From: Limnomonas spitsbergensis
Taxonomy: Eukaryota > Chlorophyta > Chlorophyceae > Chlamydomonadales
Length of the DNA stretch: 64,000 bases
Direction: 5' to 3'
Assembly: GCA_037349105.1 (NCBI GenBank)
Contig: JAYJMM010000038.1
Location: forward strand, 3,136,501-3,200,500
A program made the translations under genes and the position numbers. Positions 47,001-59,907 of this stretch are shown here, piece after piece (position 1 is the stretch's first letter; the number at the start of each line of letters is the position of its first letter). Below the pieces are notes generated by a model, which was not told the DNA's origin, searched no databases, and saw nothing but the letters and a program-made list of their open reading frames with translations.

Positions 47001-50000
47001 GGGCCTCCAACGTCAGAGTGTGAAGGCCCTCCCTCGCAACGCCCTCGACAGAAAAGTAGCGCAGATTGTGGAAAAGACGAACAAGCCTTGATATTTTTTG
47101 TGTATGGCAGATTCCAGATGGAGGTATGTCAAAGGATGACCCTGCCCAAAGCCTGAGGCCTCAAGCCTGAGCCCACAACATGCAGCATGCAGCCACGTAT
47201 CAGCGACAACAGCAGCCGCACCTATCCCTTGTCCTTCAACTTCATAACTTCTATGGCGTTTCACCCCGTTTCACCCCCCCCCCCTCAGCCCCCCCCCTCC
47301 GTTTCACCCCCCTCTTCTCACCCCCCTCCCTCCGTTTCACCCCCCTCCCCTCACCCCCCCCCCTCCGTTTCACCCCCCTCCCCTCAGCCCCCTCCCTCCG
47401 TTTCACCCCCCTCCCCTCAACCCCCCCTCCATTTCAACCCCCTCCCCTCAACCCCCCCTCCGTTTCACCCCCCTCCCCTCAACCCCCCCTCCGTTTCACC
47501 CCCCTCCCCTCAACCCCCCCTCCGTTTCACCCCCCTCCCCTCACCCCCCCCCCCTCCGTTTCACCCCCCTCCCCTCACCCCCCCCTCCATTTCACCCCCC
47601 TCCCCTCAACCCCCCCTCCGTTTCACACCCGTCCCCTCAACCCCCCCTCCGTTTCACCCCCCTCCCCTCACCCCCCCCTCCGTTTCACCCCCCCCTCCGT
47701 TTCACTCCCCCCCCTCCCCCCCCCCCCCTCCGTTTGACCCCCCCCCCAGTTGCTGCACCCTCCACACCTCGGCCTTGATATCGAAGGCATTCCCGGAGAA
47801 CGCAACCTCAGAGAGTGTCAACGCCTGCAACAGTGGACGGGCAAAGAGATGAGGAGGACGCACATCCAGGCCTGTGGCATGGAGTCATTATAGAGGTAAG
47901 GGAGCTTCCATCAAGTTGACCTGCAACAGTGGAAGAGCGAAAAGATGAGGGGGGCGCACATCCGGGCCTGTAGCATGGGGTCATTATAGAGGTAAGGGAG
48001 CTTTCATCCATCGTCATGACCTGCAGCAGGAGGTGAATCAACAGGTGAGGGAGACCCACATTAGGGCCAACACCTGGAAGGAGCTGAGATATGACGAGGC
48101 ACCCAATAATCATCATCGCTTCAGCAGGGGGGCGACAAAGGGATTCATCATATCTCACCCTGTGTCATCATATCTCACCCTGTGTCATCATATCTCACCC
48201 TGTGTCATCATATCTCACCCTGTGTCATCATATCTCACCCTGTGTCATCATATCTCACCCTGTGTCATCATATCTCACCCTGTGTCATCATATCTCACCC
48301 TGTGTCATCATATCTCACCCTGTGTCATCATATCTCACCCTGTGTCATCATATCTCACGCTATGTCATCATATCTCACCCTGTGTCATCATATCTCACCC
48401 TGTGTCATCATATCTCACCCTGTGTCATCATATCTCACCCTGTGTCATCATATCTCACCCTGTGTCATCATATCTCACCCTGTGTCATCATATCTCACCC
48501 TGTGTCATCATATCTCACCCTGTGTCATCATATCTCACCCTGTGTCATCATATCTCACCCTGTGTCATCATACAACCGACTCGTACTTCTAACTCGAACC
48601 CACAGTCCCGATCCTCGGCTGTCAGCATAGCGCTGCAGGGGGCACTGACACCTCTTCCCCTTAAACCCTATCCCCTCAAACCCTATCTCCTTAAACCCTA
48701 TCCCCTCAAACACTATCCCCTTAAACCCTATCCCCTCAAACCCTATCTCCTTAAACCCTATCCCCTCAAACCCTATCTCCTTAAACCCTATCCCCTCAAA
48801 CACTATCCCCTTAAACCCTATCCCCTCAAACCCTATTCCCTCAAACCCAATCCCCTTAAACCCTATCCCCATAAACCCTATCCCCTTATCCCCATAAATC
48901 CCCACACACCTGCAGCAGCTCCTCGGGCATCTTGCTGATTCTGTTGCATGAGGCCTTGAGGGTCCGGAGCCTCTGCAGCCGGCCCAACGCTGCAGGGAGT
49001 ATTGACAACTCGTTACCAGAGAAGTCCAGAAGCCGCATGGACACGCACGTGCCTATCTCCTCGGGCAGCGAGGTCAGCCGATTGGCCGACAGCGACAGCG
49101 CCTAAAAGGAGGTGTGGGGAGGTGTGGGGAGATACGGGTCAATTTGATCAAATACGACAAATAATCTACCAAGCTTCCAGCGGTCCTTCAGATCTACCAA
49201 TTCATTCCAATGTTCCTGCAGATCCGTCAACGAGACCCAACTTACCTTCAGATCCATCAGCCAGACCCATCCTTCCTTGAGATCTGTCAACCAGACCCAA
49301 CTTCCCTTCAGATCTGTCAACACGAGCCATTGTACCTTCAAGTCCGTAAATCGGACCCAGCCTACCTTCAGATCTGTCAACCAGACCCCCAACCTTCCTT
49401 CAGATCTACCAGATCATTCCAACCCACCTCGAGACCTGCTCATCCAACTCAAGCAACCTCAAGATCCACCCCCACCCACCCAATCCATCTCTTCACCTGC
49501 CTGATATATGCAGCACACAAAATCTGCCAGTTCTACTGAACTAACCTTGAGCTTTGTCAATCGTCCAACCTGCCTCTAGATCTGCCCACCCACCCTACCC
49601 TATCTTTACAAACCCCAGTTCCACACAACCGACCTTGAGATTTGTCAATCTTCCAATGGTGGTGGGGATAGACATGATATCATTACCATGTAGGATGAGC
49701 GCCTGGGGGGGAGGGGATATAGCATATGCTTAGAGTGCAAGCTTAGGATGCAAGTTTAGGGTGCAAGCTTAGGATGCAAGTTTAGGGTGCAAGCTTAGGA
49801 TGCAAGTTTAGGGTGCAAGCTTAGGATGCAAGTTTAGGGTGCAAGCTTAGGATGCAAGTTTAGGGTGCAAGCTTAGGATGCAAGTTTAGGGTGCAAGCTT
49901 AGGATGCAAGTTTAGGGTGCAAGCTTAGGATGCAAGTTTAGGGTGCAAGCTTAGGATGCAAGTTTAGGGTGCAAGCTTAGGATGCAAGTTTAGGGTGCAA

Positions 50001-53000
50001 GCTTAGGATGCAAGTTTAGGGTGCAAGCTTAGGATGCAAGTTTAGGGTGCAAGCTTAGGATGCAAGTTTAGGGTGCAAGCTTAGGATGCAAGTTTAGGGT
50101 GCAAGCTTAGGATGCAAGTTTAGGGTGCAAGCTTAGGATGCAAGTTTAGGGTGCAAGCTTAGGATGCAAGTTTAGGGTGCAAGCTTAGGATGCAAGTTTA
50201 GGGTGCAAGCTTAGGATGCAAGTTTAGGGTGCAAGCTTAGGATGCAAGTTTAGGGTGCAAGCTTAGGATGCAAGTTTAGGGTGCAAGCTTAGGATGCAAG
50301 TTTAGGGTGCAAGCTTAGGATGGCTTACAATGTAGATGAGGCAAGTTGAGAAGGGCAGCACCCCTATAATGCCGCTCCTGCTTATCATAAACGTCATCCG
50401 TACTTGAGTATTTCTTTAAACTACCCAGCCTATCATTTTGAGGCCCAACCAGGTTTGGCCCCCCTCCCACCCAATGGCCGTCGACCATCTGCCAAATTTA
50501 GCAGTCAGGTGCACATGTATACCTAATCATGTTAATTCGACTTACTTAGTTTGAAAGAAAGACAGGACTACAAGCAGTGTGCAGTGAGCCACTCTTTCCC
50601 CCTCGCTTCCACCACCACCTCCTTCCAACCCATCCCACACCTCCCTGCAGGGCCCAGTGCCCCCCCTCCCCCCCTTCCACCCCTCCACTACGCCAAATCT
50701 GCCAAAAACCTCCCTGGCTCCCCCCCGGACCCCTACCCCCCCCAAACACACCCTGCAACGTCCACCTCCCCCCCTGCACACACAAACCCCCACACACCTG
50801 AAGGGTCACAAAGTCCCCGAGGTTTTGTGGCAGGGTGCTGATCTTGTTGGAGGAGGCCATCACCACAGAGATCTTGGGGAGGGACAGGAGCACCTAGGGA
50901 GGAGGTTGCAGGGTGCAGGGTTCAGGCTGTCTCAATCCAGTCAATACTGAGGGCCTAAGGAGGAGGGTGCAGGGTGCAAAGTCAGGGTGCAGGGTTCAGG
51001 CTGTCTCAATCCAGTCAATACTGAGGGCTTAAGAATGAGGGTGCAGGGTGCAAAGTCAGGGTGCAGGGTTCAGGCTGTCTCAATCCAGTCAATACTGAGG
51101 GCCTAAGGAGGAGGTGCAAAGTCAGGGTGCAGGGTTCAGGCTGTCTCAATCCAGTCAATACTGAGGGCCTAAGGAGGAGGGTGCAGGGTGCAAAGTCAGG
51201 GTGCAGGGTTCAGGCTGTCTCAATCCAGTCAATACTGAGGGCCTAAGGAGGAGGGTGCAGGGTGCAAAGTCAGGGTGCAGGGTTCAGGCTGTCTCAATCC
51301 AGTCAATACTGAGGACCTAAGGAGGAGGGTGCAGGGTGCAAAGTCAGGGTGCAGGGTTCAGGCTGTCTCAATCCAGTCAATACTGAGGGCCTAAGGAGGA
51401 GGTGCAAAGTCAGGGTGCAGGGTTCAGGCTGTCTCAATCCAGTCAATACTGAGGGCCTAAGGAGGAGGTGCAAAGTCAGGGTGCAGGGTTCAGGCTGTCT
51501 CAATCCAGTCAATACTGAGGGCCTAAGGAGGAGGTGCAAAGTCAGGGTGCAGGGTTCAGGCTGTCTCAATCCAGTCAATACTGAGGGCCTAAGGAGGAGG
51601 GTGCAGGGTGCAAAGTCAGGGTGCAGGGTTCAGGCTGTCTCAATCCAGTCAATACTGAGGGCTTAAGAATGAGGGTGCAGGGTGCAAAGTCAGGGTGCAG
51701 GGTTCAGGCTGTCTCAATCCAGTCAATACTGAGGGCCTAAGGAGGAGGGTGCAGGGTGCAAAGTCAGGGTGCAGGGTTCAGGCTGTCTCAATCCAGTCAA
51801 TACTGAGGGCCTAAGGAGGAGGTGCAAAGTCAGGGTGCAGGGTTCAGGCTGTCTCAATCCAGTCAATACTGAGGGCCTAAGAATGAGGGTGCAGGGTGCA
51901 AAGTCAGGGTGCAGGGTTCAGGCTGTCTCAATCCAGTCAATACTGAGGGCCTAAGGAGGAGGGTGCAGGGTGCAAAGTCAGGGTGCAGGGTTCAGGCTGT
52001 CTCAATCCAGTCAATACTGAGGGCCTAAGAATGAGGGTGCAGGGTGCAAAGTCAGGGTGCAGGGTTCAGGCTGTCTCAATCCAGTCAATACTGAGGGCCT
52101 AAGAATGAGGGTGCAGGGTGCAAAGTCAGGGTGCAGGGTTCAGGCTGTCTCAATCCAGTCAATACTGAGGGCCTAAGGAGGAGGGTGCAGGGTGCAAAGT
52201 CAGGGTGCAGGGTTCAGGCTGTCTCAATCCAGTCAATACTGAGGGCCTAAGGAGGAGGTGCAAAGTCAGGGTGCAGGGTTCAGGCTGTCTCAATCCTGTC
52301 AATACTGAGGGCCTAAGGAGGAGGGTGCAGGGTGCAAAGTCAGGGTGCAGGGTTCAGGCTGTCTCAATCCAGTCAATACTGAGGGCTTAAGAATGAGGGT
52401 GCAGGGTGCAAAGTCAGGGTGCAGGGTTCAGGCTGTCTCAATCCTGTCAATACTGAGGGCCTAAGGAGGAGGGTGCAGGGTGCAAAGTCAGGGTGCAGGG
52501 TTCAGGCTGTCTCAATCCTGTCAATACTGAGGACCTGGGATGACACTTTTCATTTTGTATCATTCCATGAGTGGATGGGTGTGTGGGGGAGATCGGCTGT
52601 GGTGTCGGGGGCGCGGAACGGAGGCGGTGGGATGAGGGGGCCGGGAGGGGAAGAGAGGGCGAGGAGGCGTTGCGAGTGTTACAGGGGAGGGGTGTTGTGG
52701 TGTTAAGGGGGGGAGGGGGTACATACTGCGCATCAGCACACCTGGAGCCTTCAGAGCCAAGTTTAGCTTTTAGACCCGCCTCACTTCGGTCCTCAGTAAA
52801 CCCCCCAAACCCTGTCCATCAGATCAAACTTACCTTGGGAAGCATGGGCAGGTTCAGGGCTCAGGGTTCAGGCTTTGGGTGGTACAGTTCAGGTTTTATG
52901 CTTGAGGGTTAAGGGTCCAGTGCCCAGGAGCAAAATTTCTCTGGGTAAGGCTCAGCTTTCAGGGTTTGGGCTTCAGAGATTGGACCCTCAAGTTCTGGGT

Positions 53001-56000
53001 TTCTGTTTTAGGGTCCAGGATTCTAATTTTCCTTGATCAGGTTAGGGCTCTCTTGGGGGAGATCAGTGCGGTTGTTCTTCAGGGTGCTTAGATCTAGATC
53101 CAGGGCTTTCAGGTCAGTGTTTAGGATCCACATTTGACTAGATCTGCCAAAGACCCACCAGGGGCAGCTCAGTGAGGTAATTTTTTCATGGTGTTAAGAT
53201 CTATATCCAGGACTTAAAGGTCACTGTTTAGGATCCACATTATACTAGATCTGCAAGATACCCACCCGAGGCAGCTCAGTGAGGTTATTGTTCAGGGTGC
53301 TTACATCTAGATCCAGGGTTTTCAGGTCAGTGTTAAGGATCCACATTAACTAGATATGCAAAACACCCACCTGGGGCAGCTCAGTGAGGTTTTTGTGCAT
53401 GGTTTTAAGATCTAGATCCAGGGCTTATAAGGCAGTGTTAAGGATCCACGTTTGACTAGATCTGCACGAGGTCTAGTGACCCACCAGGGGCAGCTCTGTG
53501 AGTATATTGTTCATGATGTTAAGATCTAGATCCAGGGCTTTCAAATCAGTGTTAAGGATCCACATTTGACTAGATCTGCAAAATATCCACCCAGGACAGC
53601 TCAGTGAGGTTTGTGTTCATGGTGTTAAGATCTAGATCCAGGGCTTCCAAGGCAGTGTTAAGGATCCACGTTGGACTAGATCTGCAAGAGGCCCAGTGAC
53701 CCACCATTGGCAGCTCTGTGAGGTTATTGTTGTCCAGCACCACTGTGCTGAGGTTGAGGAATTGGGAGATCCAGGGGGGCAGGGTCCTCAGTCGGTTGCT
53801 GCCGAGTTTCAGCTGGAGAAGGGCGGCAGCATGCAGCTGAACCTGCAAGGAGGAGGGGAAGGAGGGGGGAGGGGGGGAGGGGGGGTGGAGAGGAGTGGAG
53901 AGGGGGGGGCCTAATAAATAAATAGGTCAAATCCAGATCATGGCAAATGTCATCCGGTTACTTCGTAGGCGCGGAAGCGGCGGGAAATGTTATTCAAAAA
54001 CCGCCAGCCACTGCTACATCTAGGGCTCAGGCTTTTGATACACCCTGAATCCTTCAAATAAAAGGCAGCATGCTGCCTAGTGCTGGACGCCTCCCCCCCC
54101 ATTCCCCTGCCCTTTCATTCCCGCCTTACCGCAGTACCTGCCCCCTCAACCCTAACCCCCAGAACCACGGCGAGGAGTCAAGGCCAGGCCCAGACCCCCA
54201 CCACCTCTATGCTTGACAACACAAATGCTGGAGAGTTGAGGACGCCCCCCCCCCCCCCTTTGCACTAAAAATATTCCCCTCTTCCCCCTCCTCTCTCCCC
54301 TCCCAACAAAACCACTCCTCTATCCCCATTCCTTGACCCCTCTCCCCCCCCCCTGAAACACTCCGGCCCTGCTTATCAAACAGCAGGGCTGAAAAGCGGT
54401 GAAACTACCGGGCACCTGGCCGGTCACGCGTTGGTCCCCATCACCCCCCTGTCTCGCCCCCGGGCCCCGCCCCCCAAAGGCTGTCTGGTGCATACCCTAA
54501 CAAAAGGAACACCAAACGCACACTGAGTGTCTTGAGTCCCTCCTAGACTCCACCCACCTCTTCAGGCAAGGCCTCTAATGCCCCACCCACCTCTTCAGGT
54601 CATGCCTCTCATGCCCCCCTATCTACTCATTCCTTGCCCACCTCGTCCGGCAATGTCTCACATGCCCACCCACCTCGTCACGCAATGCTCCACATGCCCC
54701 CCCCCACTCATTCCTCACCCACCTCGTCCGGCAATGTCTCACATCCCCACCCACCTCGTCACGCAATGCTCCACATGCCCCCCCCCACTCATTCCTCGCC
54801 CACCTCGTCCGGCAATGTCTCACATCCCCACCCACCTCGTCACGCAATGCTCCACATGCCCCCCCCCACTCATTCCTCGCCCACCTCGTCCGGCAATGTC
54901 TCACATCCCCACCCACCTCGTCACGCAATGCTCCACATGCCCCCCCCCACTCATTCCTCGCCCACCTCGTCCGACAATGTCTCACATCCCCACCCACCTC
55001 ATCACGCAATGCTCCACATGCCCCCCCCCCACTCATTCCTCGCCCACCTCGTCCGGCAATGTCTCACATCCCCACCCACCTCGTCACCCAATGCTTCACA
55101 TGCCCCCCCCCACTCATTCCTCGCCCACCTCGTCCGGCAATGTCTCACATCCCCACCCACCTCATCACGCAATGCTCCACATGACCCCCCCCACTCATTC
55201 CTCACCCACCTCGTCCGGCAATGTCTCACATCCCCACCCACCTCGTCACGCAATGCTTCACATGCCCCCCCCCACTCATTCCTCGCCCACCTCGTCCGGC
55301 AATGTCTCACATCCCCACCCACCTCGTCACGCAATGCTCCACATGCCCCCCCCCACTCATTCCTCGCCCACCTCGTCCGGCAATGTCTCACATCCCCACC
55401 CACCTTGTCACGCAATGCTTCACATGCCCCCCCCCACTCATTCCTCGCCCACCTCGTCCGGCAATGTCTCACATCCCCACCCACCTCGTCACGCAATGCT
55501 CCACATGCTCCACCCCACTCATTCCTCGCCCAACTGTCCGGCAATGTCTCACATCCCCACCCACCTCGTCACGCAATGCTCCACATGCTCCACCCCACTC
55601 ATTCCTCGCCCACCTCGTCCGGCAATGTCTCACATCCCCACCCATCTCGTCACGCAATGTTTCACATGCCGCCCCCCCACTCATTCCTGGCCCACCTCGT
55701 CCGGCAATGTCTCACATCCCCACCCACCTTGTCACGCAATGCTTCACATGCTCCACCCCACTCATTCCTCGCCCACCTTGTCCGGCAATGTCTCACATCC
55801 CCACCCACCTCGTCACGCAATGTTTCACATGCCCCCCCCCCACTCATTCCTCGCCCACCTCGTCCGGCAATGTCTCACATCACCACCCACCTCGTCACGC
55901 AATGCTCCACATGCTCCACCCCACTCATTCCTCGCCCACCTGTCCGGCAATGTCTCACATCCCCACCCACCTTGTCACACAATGCTTCACATGCCCCTCT

Positions 56001-59000
56001 CCACTCATTCCTGGCCCACCTCGTCCGGCAATGTCTCACATCCCCACCCACCTTGTCACGCAATGCTTCACAGGCCCCTCCCACTCATTCCACCCCCACC
56101 TCGACCGGCAATGTCTCACATCCCCACCCACCTTGTCACGCAATGCTTCACATGCTCCACCCCACTCATTTCTCACCCACCTCGTCCGGCAATGTCTCAC
56201 ATCCCCACCCACCTTGTCACGCAATGCTTCACAGGCCCCTCCCACTCATTCCACCCCCACTTCGACCGGCAATGTCTCACATCCCCACCCACCTTGTCAC
56301 GCAATGCTTCACATGCTCCACCCCACTCATTTCTCACCCACCTCGTCCGGCAATGTCTCACATCCCCACCCACCTTGTCACGCAATGCTTCACAGGCCCC
56401 TCCCACTCATTCCTCGCCCACCTCGTCCGGCAATGTCTCACATCCCCACCCACCTCGTCACGCAATGCTTCACATGCTCCACCCCACTCATTCCTCACCC
56501 ACCTCGTCCGGCAATTTCTCACATCCCCACCCACCTCGTCACGCAATGCTTCACATGCTCCACCCCACTCATTCCTCACCCACCTCGTCCGGCAATGTCT
56601 CACATCCCCACCCACCTTGTCACGCAATGCTTCACATGCTCCACCCCACTCATTCCTCACCCACCTCGTCCGGCAATGTCTCACATCCCCACCCACCTCG
56701 TCACGCAATGCTTCACATGCTCCACCCCACTCATTCCTCACCCACCTCGTCCGGCAATTTCTCACATCCCCACCCACCTCGTCACGCAATGCTTCACATG
56801 CTCCACCCCACTCATTCCTCACCCACCTCGTCCGGCAATGTCTCACATCCCCACCCACCTCGTCACGCAATGCTTCACATGCTCCACCCCACTCATTCCT
56901 CACCCACCTCGTCCGGCAATTTCTCACATCCCCACCCACCTCGTCACGCAATGCTTCACATGCTCCACCCCACTCATTCCTCACCCACCTCGTCCGGCAA
57001 TGTCTCACATCCCCACCCACCTCGTCACGCAATGCTTCACATGCTCCACCCCACTCATTCCTCACCCACCTCGTCCGGCAATTTCTCACATCCCCACCCA
57101 CCTCGTCACGCAATGCTTCACATGCTCCACCCCACTCATTCCTCACCCACCTCGTCCGGCAATTTCTCACATCCCCACCCACCTCTTCAGGCAATGCGTC
57201 AAAACCGCAGTTGGTCAGGTCCAGCTTCTCAGCGGCCTTGTTGCAGAACTCCACCAGGGCCAAGTCCCCCAGGTAGTCCGCTACACACGAAAAGGGCTGT
57301 CTCAGCGGGTTGTCCGACACATTCAGCACCCTGAGGCCAGTCATCGCACCCAGCTCCTGCACACATGAGAAGGGCTGTCTCAGCGGGTTGTCCGACACGT
57401 TCAGCACCCTGAAGCCAGTCATCGCACCCAGCTCCTGCACACATGGGCACACATGGAGCACCCGGATTTCCGTAATCATAATTGGGTCGACTTCTGAACG
57501 CATGGTCACACTTGGTCACACATAGTCATCATGGAGCACTTGTAGGCCGATCATGCTGCCTGGCTCCTGCACATCAGAAAACGGAATCCAATTCACAAAT
57601 TCGATTTGTTTTTAAATTGAGATTTTTAGAACACATTGAACACCCCCATACCGATCGTGGCAACCAGCTCCAGTACCACAGACACACACAATTTCACACA
57701 TTTTCGCACATTGATCACACAGAGACTGGTGCCCAGCTTGTTCACACATCACAAAGACACAAGCTCACACATGGTCACACACAAACATGTGTGGTCACAC
57801 TTTGAGCACACTTAGGCCGGTGCCCAGCTCCTGTACACAAAACAGACGATTTGCCGCACAAGCTTACAAACGATCACTCATGCAGTAGTCATGCTCACAC
57901 ATGGTCACACAAGCAAACATACTCACATAAACAAACAAGTATACGCAATGACACAAACGCAAGCTCACAACAACAGATGAGCTCACACAAGAACGCAAGC
58001 TTACACATAGGGTTTCAACATATTTATCATGTCGCTGTCCAAGTCATGGCTTTCCTTGGTGAATTCCACGATGCAGTGTTTGGCCTGCATGAGTGCTGTT
58101 CGGCCAGAAATGGTTTTCGTTCATGGTTGATATCAGGTGAGAGCTGACGCGGCTCAGTGTTTACCTGGGGGAACTCCAAGATGCTGTGTTTGGCAGTCCG
58201 GATATGGCTTTCGTTCATGGCTTACTTCGAATACGACTTGACAGGGTTCAGTGCGCACCTCGGGGAAGGCCATCGTGTTAGGGTTTAGGGTTCAGTGCGC
58301 ACCTCGGAGAAGGCCATCATGTTAGGGTTTAGGGTTAAGTGCACACCTCGGGGAAGGCCATCATGTTAGGGTTTAGGGTTTAGGGTTCAGTGCGCACCTC
58401 GGGGAAGGCCATCATGTTAGGGTTTAGGGTTCAGTGCACACCTCGGGGAAGGCCATCATGTTAGGGTTTAGGGTTTAGAGTTCAGTGCACACCTCGGGGA
58501 AGGCCATCATATCAGGGTTTAGGGTTAGGGGTTCAGTGCGCACCTCGGGGAAGGCCATCATGTTAGGGTTCAGGGTTCAGTGCGCACCTCGGGGAAGGCC
58601 ATCATGTTAGGGTTTAGGGTTTAGGGTTCAGTGCGCACCTCGGGAAAGGCCATCATGTTATTTCTGGCCAGGTTGAGCGCGGTCAGCCCGGAGAGGCGTG
58701 TCAGCTGTGGCGGGAACTGGGGCAGCGCCATGCTGGACAGGTCCAGGCTGGTGAGAGTGGTGTTGTGGATCTGGAGGGAAGGGGGGCAAAGGGAGGGGAT
58801 CAGGGTTGCGTGTTTGTCTGAGGCACAAAGGGGGAGCATGTGGTGGCGGTTGCAGGGGGGGGGGGCAGGGCTGGCAGGTTAGCTGAAGTCAGATCGTGAG
58901 GGTGGAGGTGTGGATCTGGAGGAAAGGGGGGCAATGGGGGTATTGAGGGGGTGGAGAGGCGTGTCAGCAGGTGCACTGGGGCAGCGCTAGGCCAAACAGG

Positions 59001-59874
59001 TGCAGGCTGGTGAGGAAGAGGGGATAGAAGGAAAAGGGGGTGGAGAGGCGTGTCAGCTGGTGCACTGGGGCAGCGCTAGGCCAAACAGGTGCAGGCTGGT
59101 GAGGAAGAGGGGGGAAGGAAGGAAAAGGGGGTGGAGAGGCGTGTCAGCAGGTGCACTGGGGCAGCGCTAGGCCAAACAGGTGCAGGCTGGTGAGGAAGCG
59201 GGGGGAAGGGGGGAAAAGGGGGTGGAGAGGCGTGTCAGCTGGTGCACTAGGGCAGCGCTAGGCCAAACAGGTGCAGGCTGGTGAGGAAGAGGGGGAAGGA
59301 AGGAAAAGGGGGTGGAGAGGCGTGTCAGCTGGTGCACTGGGGCAGCGCCAGGCCAAATAGGTGCAGGCTGGTGAGGAAGAGGGGATAAGGAAGGAAAAGG
59401 GGGTGGAGAGGCGTGTCAGCTGTTGCACTGTGGTAGCGCTAGGCCAAACAGGTGCAGGCTGGTGAGGAAGAGGGGATAAGGAAGGAAAAGGGGGTGGAGA
59501 GGCGTGTCAGCTGGTGCACTGGGGCAGCGCCAGGCCAAACAGGTGCAGGCAGGTGAGGAAGAGGGGGGAAGGAAGGAAAAGGGGGTGGAGAGGCGTGTCA
59601 GCTGGTGCACTGGGGCAGCGCCAAGCCAAACAGGTGCAGGCTGGTGAGGAAGAGGGGGGAAGGGGGGAAAAGGGGGTGGAGAGGCGTGTCAGCTGGTGCA
59701 CTGGGGCAGCGCTAGGCCAAACAGGTGCAGGCTGGTGAGGAAGAGGGGGGAAGGAAGGAAAAGGGGGTGGAGAGGCGTGTCAGCTGGTGCACTGGGGCAG
59801 CGACAGGCCAAACAGGTGCAGGCAGGTAAGAGTATTGGAAATCTGGAGGAAAGAGGGGCAAAGGGGGGAATAAG

Positions 59875-59907
<33 letters not shown>

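Noticed and set aside
46837..47030. Extension of the LRR exon upstream of 46836 (EAHVGRTTFQ frame)
   Set aside because: Open frame only; direct joining of 47768 to 46836 is in phase with a clean acceptor, and no donor/acceptor pair supports an additional exon.
48146..48573. Regular 20-bp repeats that could suggest a CRISPR array
   Set aside because: Head-to-tail identical units with no unique spacers, inside a eukaryotic intron.
54578..57334. Open frame of 918 codons (and an 880-codon overlapping one)
   Set aside because: Entirely made of the 80-bp intronic minisatellite; all three plus frames are open because of repeat composition, and the region lies between two phase-matched LRR exons on the other strand.
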